A DNA stretch of 5,925 nt from Candidatus Bathyarchaeota archaeon (GCA_003662205.1 QMXQ01000102.1:1-5925), one strand, 5' to 3'. Shown: positions 1 to 5,533, counted from the first letter of the stretch. Notes: a model not told the origin generated them from the sequence alone. Translations and numbers: made by a program.

Positions 1-399
1 ATTAGCGAGATCGCCCGCGACCTCGTCGAGCGCCAGGGCCTCCTAAAGGCGATGCCCGCCCTCCGCTACATGCGGGGCGTCCTCGACTACATCCGCGACC
101 CCACGGCGAGACGGCTGCCGTGCTCCGCCGGCTCCAGCTCCTTCTTCCTCGATCCAGGCGGAAACGTCTACCCCTGCATCATCATGGACCTGAAGATGGG
201 AAACATCCGCGAGACCTCCCTCGAGGAGATATGGCGGTCCGAGGCGGCGAGGGAGGCCCGGCGCAGGGTCGGAGACGGCCTCTGCCCCGGATGCTGGGTC
301 GAATGCGAGACCTTCCGGGACATCCACAGAGACCTACCCGGCCTCGTCTCGACGGCGCTCGGGGCGTTCCTCCACCCGTCTACCCTCGGGATACAATAA
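1..399 (+). CDS. Radical SAM protein, C-terminal SPASM/twitch-like part (5' end outside window)
   Basis: The open frame runs in from the left edge and ends at TAA 397-399, leaving 132 residues. Five cysteines are placed as in the auxiliary Fe-S cluster domain of SPASM/twitch radical SAM enzymes. Counted from the window edge they are C41 in LPCSAGSSSFF, C59 in the typical GNVYPC strand, and C95, C98 and C102 in CPGCWVEC. The stretch between them (MGNIRETSLEEIWRS) matches the usual 'G-N-I-x-x-x-x-L-x-x-I-W' linker of SPASM proteins. The radical SAM core with its CxxxCxxC motif must lie upstream and is not visible. In this superfamily such domains hold one or two [4Fe-4S] clusters that help bind peptide or protein substrates, but the substrate here cannot be read. 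Five cysteines is fewer than the seven of a classical SPASM, so a twitch or SPASM-like variant is more likely. The family call is firm and the function is unknown. It converges on the parvulin gene. Confidence 0.85.
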   Translation: MSEIARDLVERQGLLKAMPALRYMRGVLDYIRDPTARRLPCSAGSSSFFLDPGGNVYPCIIMDLKMGNIRETSLEEIWRSEAAREARRRVGDGLCPGCWVECETFRDIHRDLPGLVSTALGAFLHPSTLGIQ

Positions 400-406
400 A
401 ACGCGA

Positions 407-429
407 GCCTCAGCGTTTTGAGGCGCTGA
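407..429. terminator. Possible bidirectional hairpin terminator between convergent genes
   Basis: The 58-nt gap between the radical SAM stop and the parvulin stop holds two overlapping, mutually exclusive 6-bp inverted repeats: GCCTCA 407-412 with TGAGGC 419-424, and TCAGCG 410-415 with CGCTGA 424-429. Read on the minus strand, the hairpin is followed by CGCGTTTTATT, a short U-rich tail suiting the parvulin transcript. On the plus strand it is followed by GGTTTAAAAC, which is less convincing. Archaeal termination depends mainly on U-tracts, so the hairpin itself may not be functional. Confidence 0.3.
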
Positions 430-457
430 CGCCCGGTTTAAAACAGGGTTAAGGCGC

Positions 458-739
458 CTATTTCTCGCCGGTCTTCTTTATGATGTGATAGCCGAACTGG
501 GTCTTGACGGGCTGGGAGACCTCGCCGACCTTCAGAGCGAAGGCAGCCCGCTCGAACTCCTTGACCATCTGCCCCCGGCCGAAGAAGCCCAAGTCGCCGC
601 CCCTCTTCCTCGAAGGGCTCTGGGAGTACCTGCTGGCGAGCTCCCCGAAGTCCGCTCCTTTCTTAAGCTCCTCAAGAACCCGGAGCGCCTGGGAGTGCTT
701 CTCGACGAGTATGTGGGATGCCCTGATCTTCGAGACCAT
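458..739 (-). CDS. Parvulin-type (PpiC) peptidyl-prolyl cis-trans isomerase, single domain
   Basis: This 93-residue protein is essentially a bare parvulin domain, the length of E. coli Par10. It would catalyse cis-trans isomerisation of peptidyl-proline bonds during folding. With no signal peptide or membrane segment it should be cytoplasmic. Family landmarks are all present: the RASHILV strand with catalytic-site H9, the helix ALRVLEELKKGADFGELA (18-35), RKRGGDLGFFGRGQMV (44-59), pocket residues M58, F62 and F67, and the C-terminal TQFGYHIIK with H85. The residue matching the active-site Cys of Par10 and Pin1 appears to be Ser (S41 in SQSPS). There is no WW domain or phosphate-binding basic loop, so no phospho-specificity is expected. 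I chose ATG 739 because GAGGTG (minus strand, 745-750) sits 5 nt upstream and the protein then starts at the fold. An in-frame GTG at 772 would add 11 unstructured residues and run through that ribosome site. Confidence 0.93.
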   Translation of the reverse strand: MVSKIRASHILVEKHSQALRVLEELKKGADFGELASRYSQSPSRKRGGDLGFFGRGQMVKEFERAAFALKVGEVSQPVKTQFGYHIIKKTGEK

Positions 740-744
740 CCAAA

Positions 745-750
745 CACCTC
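745..750 (-). promoter_or_regulatory. Shine-Dalgarno site GAGGTG of the parvulin gene
   Basis: Minus-strand GAGGTG lies 5 nt before the ATG at 739 and matches the archaeal 16S anti-Shine-Dalgarno core. It decides the start codon in favour of the 93-residue product over the upstream GTG. Confidence 0.7.
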
Positions 751-771
751 TTGCACTAAGGTCTCTGCTCA

Positions 772-781
772 CTCATAAGGG
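772..781 (-). promoter_or_regulatory. Weak candidate TATA element for the parvulin gene
   Basis: Minus-strand CCTTATGAG lies about 37 nt before the ATG. A start of transcription about 26 nt downstream would fall near 750, giving a leader of about 10 nt that just includes the GAGGTG site. The match to an archaeal TATA box is poor, and spacing is the main support. Confidence 0.25.
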
Positions 782-805
782 TTGAGCCGCCCAGTTGAAA
801 GGGTA

Positions 806-819
806 GAAAAGGATATTAA
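806..819 (+). promoter_or_regulatory. Candidate BRE/TATA promoter for the small helical-protein gene
   Basis: GAAAAG followed by GATATTAA is an AT-rich island in GC-rich surroundings. It resembles an archaeal purine-rich BRE followed by a TATA box. A box centred near 815 predicts transcription from about 842, leaving a leader of roughly 25 nt before ATG 868, enough to include the GGTGA ribosome site. Confidence 0.45.
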
Positions 820-867
820 CGCCGGCGCCGTGTTGATGGTGAGCCGCAGGTTCTACGGGTGAACATT

Positions 868-1203
868 ATGGGTGAGCGATGGATCCAGGAGTGCACGGAG
901 TACCTTAAGCAGATCAGAGAGGCGCTGGCCGCCGAGGCGCCGGACAGGCTCGAACTGGTCAGGGCGATGCACGGGGCCCTGCTGGCCCTCAATCACAGCG
1001 TCTGGGGGTGGCTGCAGTACGTGAACAACCCGGACATCATGGGGAAGTTCACCCGGGAGGAGCTCAGCGAGATCAGCAGCTTCCTGAACAAGTTCGCCGC
1101 GGAGTTCATCGAGTACGACATCAAGGTCACCAAGGCGGGGATGGTGAAGGGGCTGAGCGAGATGAAGCAGCGGCAGCAGAGCCAGCAGTCCTTCTACGTC
1201 TGA
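868..1203 (+). CDS. Small helical archaeal protein, possibly DUF2153 family
   Basis: This 111-residue protein is soluble and predicted mostly alpha-helical. It opens with a helix WIQECTEYLKQIREAL, continues with a helix rich in small residues (RAMHGALLALNHSVWGWLQYV), then has a proline/glycine turn (NNPDIMGKF) and an acidic-amphipathic stretch (TREELSEISSFLNKFAAEFIEYDIKVTKAGM), and ends in a Gln-rich tail (KQRQQSQQSF). The 'NPDIMxxF-x-REEL... FIEYDIKVTK' arrangement recalls the archaeal DUF2153 family from memory; function is unknown in that family. There are no cysteine pairs, catalytic-looking motifs or nucleotide-binding loops. The start is taken as ATG 868 because GGGTGA (857-862) lies 5 nt upstream. 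An in-frame GTG at 859 would add three residues but overlaps that site. The gene is transcribed divergently from the parvulin gene and converges with aglB, with 9 nt between the stops. Confidence 0.75.
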   Translation: MGERWIQECTEYLKQIREALAAEAPDRLELVRAMHGALLALNHSVWGWLQYVNNPDIMGKFTREELSEISSFLNKFAAEFIEYDIKVTKAGMVKGLSEMKQRQQSQQSFYV

Positions 1204-1212
1204 GCCGCCCGG

Positions 1213-3213
1213 CTAGTATTCGATCTTGTAGACGAGGACGAAGCCGTACTCCGAGGCGAAGACGAGCCTGAAGTGGGCCGGGTCCGCCTGCCTGTGCATC
1301 AGCTTGTAGAGGGTCGTCTGCATGAACTTCTCGGTGTACTGCCTCTCGCTGATGTACTCCGTCTCATTGAACCCTCCGATCCTCGCCATCCACCACCACT
1401 TCACGTTGTCGCCGAAAGGCCACTCCTGGCTCGGCTTGTTCGGGTTGAAGGTGTTGAAGACGACGATGTGGGTGGCGTTATATTTCTCCAGGATTGGGAG
1501 GGCCTCCGACTGGTTGGACATCATGACCCTGCCGATCTGGGCGATCTGATGCTGGTTCCGGGTGGCGCCGTCGGCGAGGGTCGTCTTGTTCGCCATCGTC
1601 TCTATCCAGTAGCCGTAGTCCCACCAGGAGACGACGACGGCATCGTCCGGCAGGTTGTCCCTCATCCACGCCAGCGCCTGGAGCCAGTCCTGCGGGTAAC
1701 GCCCGCCGAGCATCACGGGAACGGCTGAGGAGGCGAGGGAGGTCGGCTTGTAGGCCTCCGAGGCGGCGCTCCAGACCGTGGGGAGCGTCGCGACGAGGAT
1801 GAAGACTGTGAATATGACGCCCATCTCCTTGCTCACCCCGAAGACCGGTCTCCTCCGTCTGGTCCGGCGATCGACCTTACGGGATGTAACGGAGACGAAG
1901 GGGGTTAGGAGCTCCTTGAGGCCGTAGGCCCCCATCAGGCTCACGGGGATGGACAGGATTAGGGAGAGCCTGATCATGGAGCCGGCGAAGTAGATCGCCG
2001 AAAGGAAGAAGAGGAGGCCGAACAGCCGTCGGGGCTCCATCTTACGGAGGGCGAAGTATGCGCCGAAGAGGGCGAGGCTGAGGGTGAGACCGAAGTCCCT
2101 GAAGAAGCCTGCCCACACCGCCCGCTTGTGCTCCGCCACGGACTCGAGCAGGGGGCTCATGGACCTCTTCGAGGGGTCTAGGACGCTGAGGAACTTGCCG
2201 GAGAGGGGCCTGATGACGCCGAAGGTCTCGAGGGTGAAGACCCCCCCGACTAGGACGACGAGGAGCACGCCGGTTATCAGCAGGAGGCGCCCCGCCTGGA
2301 CCTTGCCCCTGATGTTCTCGTGGAGGAACAACAGGAGGGCGAGGCCGAGGACGGCGATGTTCTCGATGCTCAGCAGGAACCCCGAGCCGAGCTTGGGGAC
2401 GAAGAGGGCGAAGAGGTAGCCGACGCTCATGGTGAGGCAGTAGGAGATCAGGTAGCGCCTGTCGTACAGTCCGATCAGAAGTGAGACGATCATGAAGAGC
2501 ATCAGCAGGCCCGTCACGTAGCGGGCTGCTCCCCAGGATGCGTAGAGGTAGGCGAGGGCGAGTCCCGCGGCGACGGCGTATATAACTCGTCGTTCCAACG
2601 GCTTCTCCTGCTCTACGGAGCGGAGGAAGAAGAGGGAGGTGGTCACCATGCCGAAGATGCCGATGTTCTCGGTGTCGAAGAAGCCGAGGGAGGTGCGGCT
2701 GATGAAGGCCGGGCTGATGGCCATGAAGAAGGCGGTGAAGAGGCCGGTGGCCCTGCCGCCCAGGTCCTTCCCGAGGAAGTAGGCCGCGATGCAGGTCAGG
2801 GCCGCCATCAGGAGGGGGAAGTAGAGGCAGACGTTGTAGACGGAGACGTTGACCCCGAGGGCGCGGAGCGCCTGGTAGACGAAGGCCGCGGAGAAGGGGA
2901 GGCCCGGGAACGAGCTGTGCGGGATGTCCCGGCCCATCGGGTACCAGCTCAGGGTGTCGTGCCAGCTGAACCACGCGGCGTAGCCGTTCTTGACCACGTA
3001 CTCGGTGACCCGTAGCTGGAAGAGGGGGTCGTAGGCGGTGAAGTATCTACCCCACCTGAGGGGGAGGACCCTGAAGAGGACCGCGAGGACGACGACCAGG
3101 CCGAGGGCGGAGGCCTCCAGCGTCGTCCTCCGCCCCATCCTCAGGAAGGAGAGGCGTCCGAGGGCGCTGGATAGGGTGTCGCTGATCCCCTGTTTGGATC
3201 GTACGGCGGCCAT
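1213..3213 (-). CDS. aglB: Oligosaccharyltransferase AglB (STT3 family), N-glycosylation
   Basis: This 666-residue membrane enzyme transfers the lipid-linked glycan to Asn in N-x-S/T sequons on the outer face of the membrane. The N-terminal part (about 33-480) is polytopic. The final domain (about 482-666) is outward-facing and short, as in the smaller archaeal forms. Metal and donor-site motifs are complete: D62 in the first loop (DPLFQLR), a DxE pair D180/E182 in FFDTENIGIF, SVAEH 358-362 in the fifth external loop (E361 is the TIxE/SVSEN-type glutamate), and R415 in MIRLSL, the conserved arginine late in the membrane part. The sequon-binding pocket is given by WWDYG 530-534 and a DxxKxxxM (DK) motif at D602, K605 and M609. 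A basic stretch, RKVDRRTRRRRP (445-456), precedes the last helix and fits the cytoplasmic side. The protein carries several N-x-S/T sites (N122, N542, N567, N579, N616). ATG 3213 is preceded by GGAG at a long 11-nt spacing; M26 is an alternative start without a better ribosome site. Confidence 0.95.
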   Translation of the reverse strand: MAAVRSKQGISDTLSSALGRLSFLRMGRRTTLEASALGLVVVLAVLFRVLPLRWGRYFTAYDPLFQLRVTEYVVKNGYAAWFSWHDTLSWYPMGRDIPHSSFPGLPFSAAFVYQALRALGVNVSVYNVCLYFPLLMAALTCIAAYFLGKDLGGRATGLFTAFFMAISPAFISRTSLGFFDTENIGIFGMVTTSLFFLRSVEQEKPLERRVIYAVAAGLALAYLYASWGAARYVTGLLMLFMIVSLLIGLYDRRYLISYCLTMSVGYLFALFVPKLGSGFLLSIENIAVLGLALLLFLHENIRGKVQAGRLLLITGVLLVVLVGGVFTLETFGVIRPLSGKFLSVLDPSKRSMSPLLESVAEHKRAVWAGFFRDFGLTLSLALFGAYFALRKMEPRRLFGLLFFLSAIYFAGSMIRLSLILSIPVSLMGAYGLKELLTPFVSVTSRKVDRRTRRRRPVFGVSKEMGVIFTVFILVATLPTVWSAASEAYKPTSLASSAVPVMLGGRYPQDWLQALAWMRDNLPDDAVVVSWWDYGYWIETMANKTTLADGATRNQHQIAQIGRVMMSNQSEALPILEKYNATHIVVFNTFNPNKPSQEWPFGDNVKWWWMARIGGFNETEYISERQYTEKFMQTTLYKLMHRQADPAHFRLVFASEYGFVLVYKIEY

Positions 3214-3247
3214 GGGGTTCCAGTCTCCACAATAGTGGTGTGGGAGG

Positions 3248-3260
3248 CTTTTATTTAACT
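3248..3260 (-). promoter_or_regulatory. TATA-like promoter element of aglB
   Basis: Minus-strand AGTTAAATAAAAG is the strongest AT-rich block in the 77-nt gap between aglB and the divergent kinase gene. Centred near 3255, it predicts a transcription start around 3228, about 15 nt before the aglB ATG and at the edge of its GGAG (3225-3228). Confidence 0.5.
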
Positions 3261-3280
3261 TGCTATAAGAAAAATGGAGG
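3250..3280 (+). promoter_or_regulatory. Promoter and ribosome-site region of the NAD kinase-like gene
   Basis: On the plus strand two TATA-like elements are possible: TTTATTTAA (3250-3258) and TATAAGAAAA (3264-3273). The first predicts transcription from about 3281 and the second from about 3291-3294, which would make the mRNA essentially leaderless. A good GGAGG (3276-3280) lies 10 nt before ATG 3291 but would be outside or at the very edge of either predicted transcript, so which signal is used is unclear. Confidence 0.4.
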
Positions 3281-3290
3281 CGGCGTTTAG

Positions 3291-4391
3291 ATGCGGATCG
3301 GCTTCATCGTCAACCCCATCGCGGGGATGGGCGGCAGGGTGGGCCTGAAGGGGACGGACGGCGAGGAGACGCTGAGGGAGGCCTTGGCCCGGGGCGCCGA
3401 GCCCTGGGCGCCTAGGCGGGCCCTCGAGGCTCTCTCGGGCCTGACCCTGGCCCGAGACAGGATCGAGTGGGTGACCTGGTCGGGGGCGATGGGCGAGGAC
3501 CTGCTGAGGGAGGCGGGCTTCACCTTCGAGGTCGCCGGCCGCGCCGAGGACAGGAGGACGACGGCGGAGGACACCAAGGAGGCGGCGCGGAGGATGGAGG
3601 CGCTAGCGGTCGACCTCATCATCTTCGCAGGGGGCGACGGCACGGCCTCGGACATCATCGAGGCGGTGGATATGCGGGTCCCCATCCTGGGCATCCCCGC
3701 CGGCGTCAAGATGTTCAGCGGCGTCTTCGCCTCCACCCCCAGGGCCGCCTCCCAGCTCGTCCTGAGGCTCCTCGACGGCGACGCCCAGATCGTCGAGAGG
3801 GAGGTGATGGACGTGGACGAGGACGCCTACAGGGCCGGCCGCCTCTCGGCCTCGCTGAGGGGGTTCGCGAGGACGCCGTACGCGGCCGCGCTGGTCCTGA
3901 ACGGGAAGACCGCGAGCTCCGCCGCCGACGAGGAGGTGATGAAGGAGGCGGTGGCCGCCCGGGTCGTCGAGGAGATGCGCCCCGGCGCCGCGTACATCCT
4001 CGGCCCCGGCTCGACGGTGGCGAAGGTGGCTGAGCTCCTCGGCGTCGAGAAGACTCTCCTGGGGATCGACGTCGTCCGGGACGGGCGGCTCGTGGTGCGG
4101 GACGCCGATGAGAGGGCGCTGCTCAGGGCTGCCTCGGGCGAGACGTGGATCGTGCTCTCCCCCCTGGGGGGTCAGGGGTCGCTTCTCGGCAGGGGGAACC
4201 AGCCCATCAGTCCCAGGGTTCTCCGCAGGGTCGGCTTGGACCGGATCATCGTCATCGCGACGCCCCTTAAGGTGCAGGGGCTGAGGGCGCTGACGGTGGA
4301 CACCGGGGACCCGGAGCTGGACGCCCGCCTCCGCGGGTACAGGCGGGTCATCGTCGGCTACCACGAAGAGAAGGTCATGAAGGTGGTCTGA
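3291..4391 (+). CDS. ATP-NAD kinase family protein (COG3199-like)
   Basis: This 366-residue soluble protein shows the NAD kinase/diacylglycerol kinase fold signature. It has an N-terminal strand and Gly-rich loop (MRIGFIVNPIAGMGG, 1-15), then the diagnostic nucleotide-binding FAGGDGTASD (GGDGT at 114-118), and after it IPAGVKMFSGVFA (135-147), where NAD kinases carry their substrate-site segment. The length and the extra C-terminal part (YILGPGSTV 235-243, GGQGSLLGRGNQPISP 293-308) match the larger archaeal COG3199 / AcoX-like branch, annotated as predicted polyphosphate- or ATP-dependent NAD kinases, rather than the shorter canonical NadK. The expected reaction is phosphorylation of NAD to NADP in the cytoplasm, but biochemical support for this branch is limited and other small-molecule kinase roles remain possible. 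ATG 3291 is favoured because the first beta strand begins immediately there. It diverges from aglB and converges on the phosphoesterase gene, with 3 nt between the stops. Confidence 0.88.
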   Translation: MRIGFIVNPIAGMGGRVGLKGTDGEETLREALARGAEPWAPRRALEALSGLTLARDRIEWVTWSGAMGEDLLREAGFTFEVAGRAEDRRTTAEDTKEAARRMEALAVDLIIFAGGDGTASDIIEAVDMRVPILGIPAGVKMFSGVFASTPRAASQLVLRLLDGDAQIVEREVMDVDEDAYRAGRLSASLRGFARTPYAAALVLNGKTASSAADEEVMKEAVAARVVEEMRPGAAYILGPGSTVAKVAELLGVEKTLLGIDVVRDGRLVVRDADERALLRAASGETWIVLSPLGGQGSLLGRGNQPISPRVLRRVGLDRIIVIATPLKVQGLRALTVDTGDPELDARLRGYRRVIVGYHEEKVMKVV

Positions 4392-4394
4392 GCC

Positions 4395-5096
4395 TCACCT
4401 GCCGTGGAACAGCCTGGCGGCGAGGACCTCCGGCAGCCCGAGGCGGCGCATCCGTGACGCCACCTCCCCTATGTCGTACCTGACTCGTTTGTGGGCGACG
4501 GACACCCTGCCGCCGTCTAGGTCGATGATCATGTAGCTCGCGCGGGGGTCGCCGTCTCGCGGCTGGCCGACGGAGCCGGGGTTCACCGCCATGCGGGGGC
4601 CGGACCTGACGATGTAGGGCACGTGGGTGTGCCCCAGGATGAGGAGGTCCGCGCCGGTCAGGTCGAGGAACTCGTCTGCCCTCAGCTCCGCCTCCATGGG
4701 GAAGATGTACTCGTTGAGGGGGTCGCAGGGGCTCCCGTGGAAGACGGCGATCTTCACGCCCTCGATCTCCAGGCTCAGCCTGGTGGGGAGGCGCCTCAGC
4801 CACGCCCTGTCCTCGCCGCGGAGGAGACGTCGGTTGATGGCGATGGCGTCCGCGGCGTAGGGGTTGAAGCCCGAGGTGTCGCCGGTGACGACGGCGGCGT
4901 CGTGGTTCCCCGCGACGCATCTGAAGCCGAGGGCGCCGACCCTCTCGATGCACTCCGCGGGGTCGGGGCCGTACCCGGCGATGTCGCCCGCGCACACGGC
5001 GGCGTCGAACCGCCCCGCGTCCTCCAGGACCCTCTGGAGGGCTGGGAGGTTGCCGTGGATGTCGGAGACGAGGAGGAGCCTCAGCGCGTCCACCAC
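4395..5096 (-). CDS. Calcineurin-like metallophosphoesterase (YfcE/MJ0912-like family)
   Basis: This 233-residue soluble enzyme has all the dimetal-site motifs of the calcineurin-like superfamily in order: SDIHGN (D12, H14), AGDIAGYGPDP (D38), GNHD (N64, H65), FHGSP (H120) and GHTHVP (H156, H158). The NPGSVGQPRDG turn (172-182) is typical of the small archaeal/bacterial phosphodiesterase group containing YfcE and MJ0912. It should hydrolyse phosphomono- or phosphodiesters using Mn, Ni or Fe. The natural substrate is unknown for most members, and nothing in the context identifies it here. The insert between GNHD and FHGS (67-118) and the C-terminal extension after 185 are normal for the family. 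The start is a GTG at 5096, with a second GTG as the next codon. No Shine-Dalgarno site precedes it, and a TATA-like element at the right distance suggests a leaderless mRNA. Confidence 0.93.
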   Translation of the reverse strand: MVDALRLLLVSDIHGNLPALQRVLEDAGRFDAAVCAGDIAGYGPDPAECIERVGALGFRCVAGNHDAAVVTGDTSGFNPYAADAIAINRRLLRGEDRAWLRRLPTRLSLEIEGVKIAVFHGSPCDPLNEYIFPMEAELRADEFLDLTGADLLILGHTHVPYIVRSGPRMAVNPGSVGQPRDGDPRASYMIIDLDGGRVSVAHKRVRYDIGEVASRMRRLGLPEVLAARLFHGR

Positions 5097-5115
5097 GTTC
5101 TCAGCGTCGGCGGCG

Positions 5116-5123
5116 CTTTTAAC
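5116..5123 (-). promoter_or_regulatory. TATA-like element of the metallophosphoesterase gene (leaderless mRNA suggested)
   Basis: Minus-strand GTTAAAAG, preceded by GAAACC as a possible BRE, is centred about 23-24 nt before the GTG start. Archaeal transcription usually begins about 25-27 nt from the centre of the TATA box, so the mRNA would start at or next to the GTG itself. This fits the lack of any ribosome site. Confidence 0.45.
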
Positions 5124-5141
5124 GGTTTCAGCTGCGGGGGA

Positions 5142-5178
5142 ACGCTTAACTTGTCCTAGGGCGTATTGAGGTTCGAGG
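5142..5178 (+). promoter_or_regulatory. Weak promoter and ribosome site of the PAC3/4-like/UbiD operon
   Basis: ACGCTTAACTTG (5142-5153) is the only AT-leaning block upstream and could act as a weak TATA element, placing transcription near 5174. GAGG at 5175-5178 lies 4 nt before ATG 5183, and a second GAGGT at 5168-5172 lies 10 nt before it. Either could serve as ribosome site. Confidence 0.3.
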
Positions 5179-5182
5179 ACGG

Positions 5183-5533
5183 ATGACCCTCAACTTCACC
5201 ACCGGCGAGGCCACCTTCGACGGCAAGCGGCTCCACGGCGCGGTGGCGGTGCTCGGGAACGCCGTCATCGCCCTCTTCTGGGAGGGCGAGGAGCCGCGCC
5301 TCGGGACGCTGACCGTCACCCTCCCCAACAGGGTGTCGTCGCCCCTGCTGGGGGAGCGGGACCGCCTCATCGGGCAGCTCCTCGGCGAGCAGCTCGCCGC
5401 AGCCTACGGCAGGATGGCCCTCGTCTCCACGAACCTCTCTGTGTCGACGGGGACCACAGCCGGCAGGACCCTGCTGGACCTCGCGAGGAGGCTGGCGGGC
5501 GGAGAAGGGGAGGGCTCCACGGAGGGTTGCTGA
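5183..5533 (+). CDS. Small protein resembling proteasome assembly chaperone PAC3/PAC4
   Basis: This 116-residue soluble protein looks like one alpha/beta domain. It has N-terminal strands (LNFTTGEATFDGKRLHGAVA, AVIALFWEG, LGTLTVTLPN), then a loop SSPLLGERD (52-60), a long helix RLIGQLLGEQLAAAYG (61-76), a strand MALVSTNLS and a final helix TLLDLARRLA. This order, with a short conserved LLG-x-x-D turn before the helix and a 'G-x-x-ALVSTNL' strand, resembles the eukaryotic PAC3/PAC4 (PSMG3/PSMG4) family as I remember it. Related archaeal proteins would be expected to help assemble the 20S proteasome alpha ring. The match is by eye and remote. No proteasome gene is in the window. It lies upstream of the UbiD gene, with stop and start sharing the A of TGATG. 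The last 12 residues (Gly/Glu/Ser-rich) are probably disordered. An unrelated archaeal family remains possible. Confidence 0.55.
   Translation: MTLNFTTGEATFDGKRLHGAVAVLGNAVIALFWEGEEPRLGTLTVTLPNRVSSPLLGERDRLIGQLLGEQLAAAYGRMALVSTNLSVSTGTTAGRTLLDLARRLAGGEGEGSTEGC
5521..5525 (+). promoter_or_regulatory. Shine-Dalgarno site GGAGG of the UbiD-family gene
   Basis: GGAGG inside the 3' end of the upstream gene sits 7 nt before ATG 5533. Together with the TGATG stop/start overlap it indicates a translationally coupled operon and fixes the start of the UbiD-family protein. Confidence 0.75.

Noticed and set aside
740..772. An N-terminal extension of the parvulin from an upstream GTG
   Set aside because: The extension would cover the GAGGTG ribosome site and add 11 residues that are not part of the fold. 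The ATG at 739 gives the normal family length.
821..830. The GCCGGCGCCG palindromic stretch as an operator
   Set aside because: Short GC palindromes are expected by chance at this base composition, and there is no second copy in the window.
859..867. GTG 859 as the start of the small helical protein
   Set aside because: This codon overlaps the GGGTGA that is well spaced for ATG 868. The three added residues have no support, although the choice is not certain.
2042..2974. A 310-codon minus-strand open frame inside aglB
   Set aside because: It is out of frame with aglB, its translation is dominated by Arg, Pro, Leu and Gly, and it shows no membrane or domain pattern. It is a by-product of high GC content.
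3603..4364. A 253-codon minus-strand frame opposite the NAD kinase-like gene
   Set aside because: The plus-strand frame carries the GGDGT kinase motif and a coherent fold. The minus-strand product is low-complexity and rich in Pro, Gly, Arg and His.
4623..5159. A 178-codon plus-strand frame opposite the metallophosphoesterase
   Set aside because: The minus strand encodes every metal-site motif of the phosphoesterase. The opposite frame has only compositionally biased sequence.
5183..5533. The small protein before UbiD as the DUF126 small subunit of phosphomevalonate dehydratase
   Set aside because: This was attractive because of the mevalonate context, but the DUF126 swivelling-domain pattern with its Gly/Ser-rich GRGSSSSS-like loop is absent.
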